Assembly: GCA_026075535.2 (NCBI GenBank)
Contig: AP026540.1
Span: forward strand, 5,580,001-5,644,000
Direction: 5' to 3'
Length of the DNA: 64,000 nt
Origin: Tricholoma matsutake
Taxonomy: Eukaryota; Basidiomycota; Agaricomycetes; Agaricales; Tricholomataceae
The first letter of the stretch is position 1; every line of letters begins with the position of its first letter. Below, in pieces: positions 11,611 to 21,925 of this stretch. Position numbers and translations under genes: made by a program. The notes below the pieces were generated by a model. It did no database searches. It saw nothing but the letters and a program-made list of their open reading frames with translations, and was not told where the DNA came from.

Positions 11611-11830
11611 TAGGGACTACCATGGATGGACCCGGGTCCATCCAGGTGAATATCCATGGATGATGTACTGAAGTCCATGGATATGGGTGGATCCATGGAT
11701 CATCCATGGGTATCCATATGAATACTACTATTTTTTATGCTTTCAAATGCTCTAATATATGTACCATGGTCTATTAAAATGTTTTTGCAAGGTCAATTAC
11801 CTGCTGGAGTGCCTTGTTGGCAGTTGGCAC

Positions 11831-12114
11831 TAGTGTTGCCATGAGGGCCCATGTCTTCAAGTCAGACTTTTTTGATTGCTGTATATCTCTGTAAGTACAT
11901 AATTGTAGAACATAAACTAATTGATGTGGGGTACATATTTATCACTGCTATTGACCAATCCAAAAATTACATAAATCCAATTTACGTAATTTTTGGATTT
12001 GTTGATAGCAGCAATAAATATGTACCCTGCGTTGATTTGTTTACATCCTACGATGATGTGCTTGCAGAGATATACAGCAATCAAAAAGTCCGACTTGAAG
12101 TCATGGCAACACTA
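11831..12114. mobile_element. hAT-d: palindromic MITE nested in hAT-c
   Basis: 284 bp, essentially one long inverted repeat. The ends read TAGTGTTGCCATGA and TCATGGCAACACTA. The arms pair through CTGTATATCTCTG, GGTACATATTTAT and CCAAAAATTAC to a loop of about 14 bases at 11970-11984. It has a perfect 8-bp target duplication GTTGGCAC (11823-11830 and 12115-12122). The 99-codon open frame across it (11851-12150) is an accident of the palindrome. The near-perfect arms suggest it is younger than its host. Confidence 0.85.
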
Positions 12115-12255
12115 GTTGGCACACATGATGTTATCTATTATACTGAGTAAAGTTTTTACTTAAGACTGCTTCTTTTAATCAGAAAATGGTTTTACACCAA
12201 TAAATATTACTTTGAAATACATCTGAAATACCATAGGAATTTGTACAATTACAAT

Positions 12256-12660
12256 TCAAGTTCTCCAAAACCTGGATTCCTCATCTGTCTCTTCTACCTC
12301 ATCTTCCAACTCAGTCTCATCAACTTCTTTCTGAGGTCCCACCTGCTTTTCACTTCCCATTTGCTTCTGAACAATCTTAATAGTTTCTGAAAGTCCTGAA
12401 TAGAGTGGAGTTTTGGCCCAAGATCCAACTGCAACTTGAGCCTTGAAGGTCTGTGGGCTGGTGTTATGCTGAAGGTGATTGATCTCAAGCCTTCCAACTG
12501 TGAATGCATGTTCAGCATCCACTGATGATGCTAAAAGAGTGTCTGAGTAGAAGCAAAAATAAGAATTATTACACTTACCTGGTGCTGAGCAAAAATCAAG
12601 CCCCATCTTTGCTAACCAAGGTCGCTGCTCAATGGCTTGATGCCAGTACTTCATGATTCC
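12256..12660 (-). pseudogene. hAT transposase C-terminal dimerisation region, intron-containing remnant
   Basis: Reads KYWHQAIEQRPWLAKMGLD, then SAPASSVDAEHAF and VGRLEINHLQHNTSPQTF, the fungal hAT C-terminal dimerisation domain. It ends in an acidic tail (EVDETELEDEVEETDEE). A 48-nt intron (12531-12578, GTAAGT...TTTTAG on the minus strand) interrupts SAPA|SSVDAE. It also lacks stops, so unspliced translation stays open. The catalytic N-terminal part of the transposase is absent, so hAT-c is a deletion derivative that could move only with a helper. Confidence 0.75.
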
Positions 12661-12675
12661 TCCAACCTCCTTGAT

Positions 12676-13343
12676 AGTAGGTCACATGACAGTCATTTTC
12701 AAACTCGGCATGAAAAGCAGGTCAGAATGGTGTATAACAACACTTTTCAAAAGTTTCCCTTCAACATACTCTAATATGACACTAAATATCCTGCCAGGAT
12801 ATCTTGATGATTCCATATTTCACACACCAATTGGATTTGATCATTCAATAAAAGTGTGAGAATGACAAAAATACAAGAGGTATATCTTGATGATGCCTTA
12901 ATGGCTTTACTTGATCATTCAAAGAGAGCAAGAATGTGAAGAAAAAGCATGTGAAACTCAGATTAAAAAATCTGGTCAAAATTGTATGTACCATCACTAT
13001 GTTTTATATACAGTGTCACATGACTATGCAAGGGTGATTTTCAAACTCAGCTGAAAATTGTGGTCAGAATGGTATATAACATCACTATGTTCCATATATG
13101 GTAGGTCACATGACTATGCAAGGGTGATTTTCAAACTCAGCTGAAAATTGCGGTCAGAATGGTATATAACATCACTATGTTCTATATGGTAGGTCACATG
13201 ATCAGATGGATATCATTTTCAAACTCAGCATAAAAATCCGGTCAGAATGGTATATAACATCACTATGTTCTACATATAGGTCACATCATACAGATGTCAT
13301 TTTCGAACTCAGCACAAAAAGTTATAACATCACTATGTGAGGG
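12676..13343. repeat. Tandem repeats of about 88 bp
   Basis: Five or more imperfect copies of GGTCACATGACTATG...TTTTCAAACTCAGC...GGTCAGAATGGTATATAACATCACTATG. The two best copies (from about 13013 and 13101) are nearly identical. The outer copies are shorter and more diverged. Internal to hAT-c. Directly downstream (13380-13590) is a second, shorter imperfect repeat built on GACTCTGCTC and GCAGACAGCTAG. Confidence 0.75.
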
Positions 13344-14100
13344 ACTGAACTAAATTTAATCACTAAGTCACCTGCAAGCTAGGACTTTGCTCGGACTCTG
13401 CTCGGATTTTGATCTGACTTTTGTCTTTACAACTCTGAAAATCTTTTTACTAGGACTCTGGGCAGAGTCCGAGGACTGTCCGCAGACTCCATGCAGACAG
13501 CTAGAACTCTGCTCAGACTCTGGTAGGATTCTGCTCAGAGTCTGCAGACAGCTAGGAGTCCATGTGGAGTCTGTGCGGATTACGTGGGGGACAGTAAAGT
13601 ACTGTCATTCCTTACCAAGACTATACTTGTGCTAGAGGGCCATTGTGTTGCATGGCAATTCTGAGTTCTGTAGGGGGCTGGGGGCTTTACCCGCTTAGAG
13701 CATACACAGCCACTATTGCAGTGGCCAGCTGGCTTTGGCTTGGTTTTTGTAGAATCAGGGCCCCACTTCTGGCCATTCCATTTCAACTGATGTTCATGGG
13801 CAAAAAAGGGGAGGGGGGTTACTAAAGGGACCTTGCAAGATCTGAAATGGATGAGAATCAAAATAGGCCACTTCAGCAATTACCACACTAATAGATCAGA
13901 TGAGACATCCAGCCAGCTCAATCGACAATACCTCATCTCAATAAATTCAGAACTCGGAATTACTCATTTATTTAAATTTAATAGTAACCATCCATTCATC
14001 CATGGATATCACCCATGAAATATCCATATCCATATCCATCCATCCATATGTCATATCCATGGATGGTCACCCAGATGATGGCCATCCATGGTAGTCCCTA

Positions 14101-15795
14101 CCCCATGGTCTGCATGTCAGGAGAGGGCATTAGTCTTCCCCATGCTGTGACCTGGATGGTGGTGCAAGGAGAAGTTGAATCTGGATAGATACAGGGACCA
14201 ACGAGCTTGACAATGGTTCAATTTCTTGGCCATCATAAAGTACTTGAGATTCTTGTGATCCATCCAAATTTCCACCTTGTGTTGGGCACCCTCGAGGAAG
14301 TGTCACCACTCCTCAAGCGCACGCATTATCGCCAACATCTCCTTGTCATGGATCTCATAGTTTTGCTCTACAGCACTAAGGCTTTTGGAGTAGAATGCAA
14401 CAGGATGCCACTTCTGGTCCTCCGAGATAACATGGTGCCCATGACAAAGTCAGAACTGTTGGCTTCTATATGAGAAGGACATGAATTGTCAGCAAAGGTA
14501 AGAATGGGAGCAGAAGTGACCATCTCCTCAAGCTTTTTGAACACCTCCTGTTGTGCATTATCCCACCTCCATGCCTTCTTTCCTGTCAAGTCAAACAGTG
14601 GTCGTGCATGATGTGAGAAATCCTTGATAAAACGCCGATAGAAATTGATGAAGCCCAGGAAAGACTGCACCTCTTTCTTGTTTGTGGGCGTTGGCCAAGC
14701 TGTGACCCCGTTCACCTTGATAGGATCCATCTCCATCTAACCCTCTGAGATAATCAGGCCAAGGTACTTGATCTTGGTCTTCTCAAACTCACACTTGTCC
14801 TGATGAAGGTAGAGTTTGTACCATCAAAGCTGTTCTAGGATGAGGCACATAATGCAATGGTGCTCTTCAACTGTGTGAGTGAAGATGAGGATGTTGTTGA
14901 GATAGATACAAACAATGCCTTTGAGGATGAGGTCATGGAAGATGTCGTTCATCATGGTCTGAAAGGTGGCAGGACTATTAGTAAGGCCAAAGAACATGAC
15001 GAGCGGTTCAAAAAGACCATGGTTGGTATGAAAGGCTGTCTTCCACTCATCTCCCTCCTTTATCCTCACATTATTGTAGCCCCAATGGATGTTGAGCTTG
15101 GTGAAGTATTGGGCTCCATGGAGCTGGTTCACAAGTTCAGAGATGAGAGGTAATGGGTAGCAATTTTTGACCATGATGTCATTGAGCCTTCTGTAGTCTT
15201 GAACCAGTCGAAGTGAGCCATCCTTCTTCTTGACAAAGAAAAATGGAGAGGCCATGGGTGACTTTGATGGTCAAATACATCCAGAGGCCAGGTGCTCGTC
15301 GATGAACTGGTCAAGCTGTTGCTGTTCTTCAGGAGAGAGAGGATAGACCTTGCAGGATGAAGGGGTTGCACTGGGGGTGAGTTTGATCATGTGATCCCAT
15401 GGCTTGTGTGCAGGGAGAGAGTTGAATGATTCCTTGGAGAACACGTCCCCAAACTCATGGAGATGAGGAAGCAAGGAATTAGTAGAGGATTTAGCAGCAT
15501 TGGTTTTGTGGAAGGCCTCAGCAAGGCATTGGGATATGTTCGATGTAGCACACACCTTGTGTGATGGACAAATTGCAGTGTAGAAGATCTGATCACCTCC
15601 CTCCACTTCCTCTGGCTCCTCCTCATCATCATCTGAGTCCAGCATCAGATCAGGAACCCCTTCTAACTCCACTTCAGGTATAGGCAGGGGTCTGGCATGA
15701 CACTTCTGAGTATGTTGTATTGTGGCCCTTTGTCCATGACATTCTTGCCTGGCTTCCGTGAAACAAGTATGACAGTGGGATGGACATCGGCTCAT
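14101..15795 (-). pseudogene. pol: Gyp-B reverse transcriptase and RNase H
   Basis: Connection region with the PWDHMIKLTP block (about 15400), then [22 protein letters not shown] at about 15190-15250, [18 protein letters not shown], and the active site at about 14890-14905. The active site reads YLNN instead of YLDD. Both aspartate codons (14893-14898) became AAC by CG to CA. RNase H follows (14109-14500), with HIEANSSDF replacing the expected EADSSDF. A TGA replaces Arg in CI*PSKSP. The polymerase must be inactive. Bounded at 14101 by the hAT-c target duplication. Confidence 0.85.
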
Positions 15796-15945
15796 GGTAA
15801 CCTCCCTGGTACACCAGTCGACCTCTGGGTTATGGTCTCAAAGCCATGGATAGCCCAAAATCACCTTCTGCTTTCCTAATTGAGTGACAGCAAAAAGGGC
15901 ACACTTACTATGATCTTTGTAATAGAGGACCAGGTCTACAACCTC

Positions 15946-16383
15946 TCAGATGGCACCAGCTTCATTTGGGGACCCATCCACATTATAAACAGGTATGGGA
16001 CGCGAGACTGAGCAAGTATTCAGGCGATGTTGTTGTGCGAGATGGGCATCAATGAAGAGACTGGTCGCACCAGAGTCCAGGAGCGCAGAGACACCGAGTA
16101 TCTGTCCAGTGTTGGTAGTCTGTAGTTCAATTGCTAGGTTCAAGGAACATGCAGAGGGAGTGGACGCAACAATATATTTGCATGGTAGTTTACACTCCCA
16201 TGATTTAATTTTGGGGTGTGGAGCAGAGGGAGAGATGGGAAGAGCAGGTATATCTTCAGCCAACTTTGAAGGGTCAGAGAGGGGAACAGTCATGGAAATA
16301 GATTCATTCTCTGGGGATTCAACTGACAAAACTTCAAAGTGGTTATGGATAGGCAGTGAGGGCATACAATTCACTCGCTGCAA
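15946..16383 (-). pseudogene. Gyp-B aspartic protease
   Basis: Retropepsin-like domain with an intact active-site block ALLDSGATSLFID (about 16040-16090), followed by IPVYNVDGSPNEAG. It would cleave the Gag-Pol polyprotein and normally works as a dimer. Upstream linker (16200-16330) is Ser/Pro-rich. It lies in a separate frame from the zinc knuckle and joins RT through an acidic linker (DSDDDEEEPEEVEGG, about 15600). Confidence 0.8.
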
Positions 16384-16908
16384 ATAGAAAAATTCTACTC
16401 CTCTACAACTTCTGACTTGATCTCCTCTGCAACCTGATCCTTCACTTCCTTGACATCTACAAGCACCAACAAGTCTTGGAGGAGTTCATCTCACCCCTCA
16501 TGGGTGAGCATGCGGATATCCTGACGATGGGGACATGCTCCAGCCCTGTGCCCAGTTTCCCCACAGTGGTAGCAGAGATCCAACCTACGCGGTCACATCA
16601 ACATCCATTGGTACCGAGACATTGATGGCTGGTGTGGGAGTCTGATGTACAGGAATGTGGTTATGGCAGGGAAGGGTTTGATTGAAGGTGTAGGGTGCAT
16701 GAGTGGTAGTTGGAGCATGGAATGCAGCATTAAACCCTGCATTTGTGAGTCAGTTCTTGTCACAGAGTGAAGCAGCTTCATACCAAGCATAGATATCATC
16801 GTCTGCTGGGCGCCCTTCCAACATCTGTGCAATCTGGTCCTGAATTTCTCAATTGAGGCCCTGTCGGAACTTCACCATCACTGGTAGCCCACTCCCATAT
16901 CCTGCCAT
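16384..16908 (-). pseudogene. gag: Gyp-B gag C-terminus with CCHC zinc knuckle
   Basis: Continues the capsid after Gyp-C: MAGYGSGLPVMVKFRQGLN, then EGRPADDDIYAWYEAA. A CCHC knuckle CYHCGETGHRAGAC (about 16530-16575) would bind RNA. TGAs replace Arg at LN*EIQ and DKN*LTN. One frameshift lies before the knuckle. The right edge (16904-16908) is the GCCAT target duplication of Gyp-C. Confidence 0.8.
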
Positions 16909-17310
16909 TGTTAGGGTGACACCCACTATCTGCTAGCTAAGACTGTGCAGGTTCTCTCTACAAGAAGGGGGTGGGATCTGTGTGTGTGATGGGGGAACTG
17001 ATGGTTTTGATGTGAGGGGTTATTTATAGATGAGTTTGTTGAGATAGGCCTTTCACACCACAAGCATCGGTGGAATACCTAAGAGAACACAACTGGGGTC
17101 CCCTAGGCATATATTTAGGGTTTATATACTATGTTACATATATTGTACATTGTTGTTACCGACGCACTCATACATGTGTGTACATATTGATGCGTGCAAA
17201 ATAAAATTCTCATGCTATCAAAGTGTAGCATCATTTGGCGTCATTTGGCGTAATTTGACATAATAAAATAAAAATGAAATCTTATTAGGTAATGGGGTGG
17301 TCTCCTAACA
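16909..17310 (-). repeat. 3' LTR of Gyp-C
   Basis: 402 bp, TGTTAG...CTAACA ends. It matches 39350-39733 closely, with differences largely CG/TG/CA (for example GGGGGTGGG versus GGGGGCGGG). The polypurine tract AAAAGGGGGGTAA (minus strand, 17311-17323) abuts it directly, which fixes the orientation. Confidence 0.9.
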
Positions 17311-18700
17311 TTACCCCCCTTTTATGCCTCGACTTCCAGGCGAGAAAATATTGCGTCTGTCCCCTCTGTGAAATTTTGGTAAGGCCGGAACATCATCCCC
17401 TCACACACCATTCTCGCAATGCAACGCAGAGCATTTGGATTATGTTTAAAGAATTGGGCGATCGTGTTGTGTGCTTGCTTACAATTCTCTTCAGGCTCCC
17501 ACAAATTATTTTTGTCGGTATAGTTTTTCCACTTTGTTAAGAACTCCAATTTGTTTCATCAAAGACATGAGTCTAGAATTTCTTCAACTACATATTCTGG
17601 AGGACCTTCTACTATTATTGGAGGTTGCGGAGTAGTTTGTTGGCCAGGAATAGTGGGTGGGTGGTAAGGGCATAGGCAGGATATGTTAATCTCGGGATCA
17701 ATCTTGAATGATCAGGGTAATTTTAGCACTACTGCATTAGGTGAGATTACTTTAGAGATCGCATATGGGCCAACTTGTTTCTCCATAAGTTTCCTCAAAG
17801 GTTGTGGAATATTCAGGTCCTTGGTACTTAGCCACACCAAGTCACCAACTTTGTACTCTGGAGCGCATGCTCGAGTACGATCTGCATGTTGCATCATGTC
17901 ATCATGTGCTTTCTTCAATGCCGCCTCTGCTTCCTCTTGTACCTTTTGCATCTTAGATACAAAGTCTTCTACCGACTGTACTTTGACTTCCCTTCTGGGT
18001 TCTACTCCCATGCGAGGATGATATCCATAATTCATGAAAAAGGGTGACATATGAGTAGCCAAATGGAATTTGTTATTGTGGGAAAATTCAGCAATTGCCA
18101 GCCATTTGTGCCAGTCAGTTTGTTGGTATTTGACAAACATAAGTAGGTACTGCTCCAACTCCTGGTTCATTATCTCTGTCTGCCCATCAGTCTGCAGGTG
18201 ATATGCCGTAGATAATTTAGTTTGAATTCCCAATATGTTGTTCAGTTCTCACATAAATGCGGAAGCAAATTGTGGTCCATGATCGGAGATAACAGTATTG
18301 GGTAACCCATGTAACCACCATACCTGATTTAGATAGAGGCATGCCAAGCCCAATGATGAGGTTTCTGTAGTAGTAGGAATAATATGGACCTCCTTTGTGA
18401 AGCAGTCGCATACTATGAATATTGCATCGTACCCTTGAGCCTCAGGTAATCCAGTAATAAAATCCACAGATATATCTTGCCATGGCACTTTAGGTATAGG
18501 GTTCGGCATTAATTTTCCTGCAGGTTTCTCTGGAAATTTCTTCCCCCTCATGCACATATCACATCCATCCACATACCCCAACACATACTTTGAAATCCAG
18601 GCCACCAATAATTTCTCATTACTAATTCCAACGTCTTCCATCTTCCTGGGTGTCCAGCAGTTGGCATATTATGATGTAACTGGATGATCTCCCTTCGCAA
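17311..18700 (-). pseudogene. pol: Gyp-C integrase and chromodomain
   Basis: H2C2 zinc region (HHNMPTAGHPGRWKT, then CDMC) at about 18540-18680. Catalytic core with VHIIPTTTE and TAYHLQTDGQTEIMNQ. Chromodomain at about 17420-17590 (LEFLTKWKNY, LWEPEENC). The natural stop is a TAA at the polypurine tract. TGAs replace Arg at FM*ELN and LP*SFKID, and two in a row at CL**NKLEF in the chromodomain. One frameshift lies near 18585. Confidence 0.85.
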
Positions 18701-18730
18701 ATCCTGAACCTTCAGTACATACACTTTTCC

Positions 18731-20443
18731 TCAAAACAACACCAACCCTTGTTCCTCAGCCCATTCGTCTCCTTTGATATTACCTTTCTTCTCTCCCTTC
18801 AGAGCTTTCACGGCTTCCACTACTTCATTGTCCATTTCTGAACATTGTCTAATTCTAGACAACATTTCCATTTCTGAGCTATCTATTAATAGATGCCCTT
18901 GACACATAGTGCAAATGCGAAAGTATTCGGGTTTGAGTAAGGTAACATTCTTATTGTCCTCCTCCACCCCCCTTTTATGATCAATACGTCTGGATAATGC
19001 ATCTGCTTTCCTCATTAAGCTTCCCGCTTTGTGGACCAAGTGAAAATTGAAACACAATAGGAATAGTGCCCAATGCGCTTGCTGGCAATTAAGCTTTTTA
19101 GCAGACATGAAGTATTGCAGATTTTGATGATCCATCCAGATCTCAATCTGATGCATACATCCCTCCAAATAATGCCTCCATGCCTCCAATGCTCGTATTA
19201 TCCCCAACATCTGTTTGTCATGCACATCATAATTCCTCTCCACATCATTCAACCCTCGGGACAAATATGCACAAGGATTCCATTTGTCATCTTCGCATAG
19301 CATTGATAATACTGCTCCAGTAGCAAAATTGGATGCATCTGATTCCACTCATAAAGGGCAGGCTAATATTGGTCCCTCCACAAACTTCCTCTTCAACTCC
19401 TCAAACACTGTCTGCTGCTGCTCTCCCCACCTCCACACTACTCCTTTTCACATAAGGTTATGTAAGGGTGCAGCAATTTTGGAAAAATTGTGCACAAAGC
19501 AACAATAGTAATTTGTGAGTCCCAAGAAGGCTTGAACCTCCTTGACACAGGTGGGCACAGGCCAATCTGTGATCGCCTGTACCTTGATCGGATCCATTTT
19601 GATCCCATCAGGGCCAATCAATAATCCTAGGAACTCAATCTTGCTTGCCCCAAACACACACTTCTCCAGTTTCAAAAATAGATCATTCTCCGCTAACCTC
19701 CATAGCACCTCCTGCATTATTGCCTCATGATTTTCTTCATCCTCTGTGAATATCAGAATGTCGTCAATAAATATTATTACCACACCTTTGTCTATTACAT
19801 CCTTGAAAATGTCATTCATCATATTTTGGAAGGTCAGGGGACTATTAGTCATCCCGAAAAACATGACAAGCAGCTTGAAGGATCCTTGATGCATGGCAAA
19901 TGTGGCCTTCCACTCATCTCCTTTCTTTATTCATACATTATTGTATCCCCATCATAAATCCAATTTTGTAAAGACCTTGGGTTTTCCCACCTTGTCAATT
20001 ATTTCTGAGATCAATGGCAGGGGGTATGCGTTCTTCACTGTCCACTCATTCAGATACCTATAATCTGTACACATCCTCTTCCTTTGGTCTTTCTTTGGCA
20101 CAAAGAATATTGGTGATGTCTGCGGTGATTTCGAAGGTCGTATGTATCCTTTGCACAATTGCTCCTTCAGGAACACATCCACTTCTTCTTGTTCCATTGG
20201 AGATAACGGATATACCTTTGACTTCTTCGGCACAAACCCTGGCTTCATCTCAATCACATGATCCCATGGCTTCCACACTGGCATTTGCTCAGACTCCTTC
20301 TTCTGAAACACTGACAGATATTCATGATACACTTTTGGCACCCACTCCTCCACTGGCTTCTCCACCTTCACAATATTCTTGTCCCATGACTGTCCTCCAC
20401 GAATTGCTCTAAAGGTTTGCTTCTGCTCTTCTTTCTCGATCAT
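18731..20443 (-). pseudogene. pol: Gyp-C reverse transcriptase and RNase H
   Basis: RT from about 20440 down: PWDHVIEMKPGFVPKKSKVY, FVPKKDQRKRMCTDYRYLN, MVFFGMTNS-type block and catalytic FIDDILIFT (about 19755) with both aspartates intact. RNase H (VESDASNFATGAVLS, then LEAWRHYLEG) lies at about 19080-19350. TGAs replace Arg at DL*WGYNNV*IKK, LM*KGV and PL*VESD. Apart from these the frames are long, so this is a fairly recent copy. Confidence 0.85.
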
Positions 20444-20686
20444 GATCGAACTTCCCCATTTGGCATTTCCTCATCCTCCACTTCCTCCATCGTAACAGAA
20501 TACTTCCTCGTATGTTCTTTCTCTCTCTTTTTCCTTTTTTCCTTCTTCATCTTCCTCCCATACACATTACATTCCTTAGGACAATGAGTCATTTGTACTT
20601 TCCCAGTTTTCCAATCAATTTCAGGATTATGCTTCCATAACCACAGACATCCTATTATTAGATTGGTTTTCCCAAGATTGCACACT

Positions 20687-21925
20687 TCAAATACAGCTCA
20701 CTCCTGATGCTCCTGATACTTTAGTACCATAGTCACCTCCTCCACGATTGACTGTTCCATCAATATTGTACATCATTATAGGTTGTGCCAGCTTGCATGT
20801 GCTAATACCGTTTCCAGTAATTAAGGACCGATTAATGAATAATCCTGTAGTACCACTATCAAGCAACACTTACACATCAATTGCTGCATGTGTGTCCACT
20901 GTCTTCAGTCCCACAGTCAAGGTAATGTTGGGTTCTATTCGTGCAGAGTGAATAAAGAATTTAGGGGTTTTCAGAAATAGTGCTTGGCAATTTTCTTTGT
21001 CACATGATTCACAACAGTTGTACTCCTCCTCGATTTCCTTTTCTGATTTACTCTGGGTTTCCTCAGATACTAATACATTGTAATGATTCTGGGTCACCAA
21101 TGGGGAAACCTTCACTGGGACTCTTCCACAAAATTCTTCTGCCTGCCTTCCTCCAGCTTCACTTCCTCGATTGTAGCTTCCCTAATCTTTCTTTTCTGCC
21201 TACAATTCCTAGTGATGTGTCCTAACTGCCCACAGTTAAAACATTTAAGTGGGGCTCATCTCCCTGCTTGATCAACCTCCATTGCCTCTGCTGGTGCTGC
21301 TGACTCCGTAACTATAGGTGTCACTGCCATGGCCAGTGGCTGTGCCCTCGGAGTTTGTGCCTGAGGCACCTTTCCTTTCTCGGACTTTACTCCTGATGGC
21401 TTTCCAAATTTACTACTTCCATACATCAACTTTGATTCCGCCTGTTCCTGCCGATATTGCCGGTCAAGGCACATTGCCCAATTATACCACTCGTCCAACA
21501 TAGAAGGTAGTCAGTAGATAGACTTGAATAAAGAGGGATTTAATCCTGCTTTCAAAAACTCTACCAATGCAGCTTCTCCCATATCCATTTGCAAATCTTC
21601 TGCTTTGAACTGCAAAATAAATTCATCCACCATTAGGGAACCTTGGTGCATGGTCTTTAATTTAGCATTGGCTGTCGCTTTTGGATTAGGATCTCCAACT
21701 GTGCCTCCAATCTCTCCAGAAATTCCTTGAAGGTTGCAAATGGTTTATTTCCCATGGCAATTTGATTGATAGCCTTGTTTCTCCAGAACTGTGCTTTCTC
21801 CCCCTGAATGTATGAGAGAGCAAACATAATCCTAGACTTGGCTGTATGAAACTCTGGCTTCCTCCCATGGATGTACAATACTATGGAGCTGATGAAGGAT
21901 TTTGTATTCTCCAGGGTACTGTCAT
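20687..21925 (-). pseudogene. gag: Gyp-C protease and gag C-terminal part
   Basis: Gag capsid (21650-21925): SIVLYIHGRKPEFHT, RIMFALSYIQGEKAQFWRN. CCHC knuckle CFNCGQLGHITRNC at about 21200-21245. Protease with DSGTTGLFIN at about 20830-20870, just after the only TAA premature stop of this element (AIDV*VLLDSG). TGAs replace Arg at IY*LPSM and GR*APLKCF. The frame is cut at 21925/21926 by the inversion and resumes in the same frame at 28099 read backwards. Confidence 0.85.

Larger units (their letters stand above)
11611..14100. mobile_element. hAT-c: hAT element with transposase remnant
   Basis: 2490 bp. The TIRs are perfect over TAGGGACTACCATGGATGG at both ends. The 8-bp target duplication CCCCATGG is perfect (11603-11610 and 14101-14108). 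The TAGGG terminus and 8-bp duplication are diagnostic of hAT. Subterminal regions are packed with CCATGGATATCC repeats. The interior carries the C-terminus of a hAT transposase on the minus strand (12256-12660), a nested MITE (hAT-d) and tandem repeats (12676-13343). It interrupts Gyp-B RNase H. Removing it joins KTNALS*HADHG to DGSDDNQNIVLLQP. Confidence 0.9.

Noticed and set aside
11851..12150. 99-codon open frame over hAT-d
   Set aside because: The frame is the reflection of a palindrome and overlaps the right target duplication.
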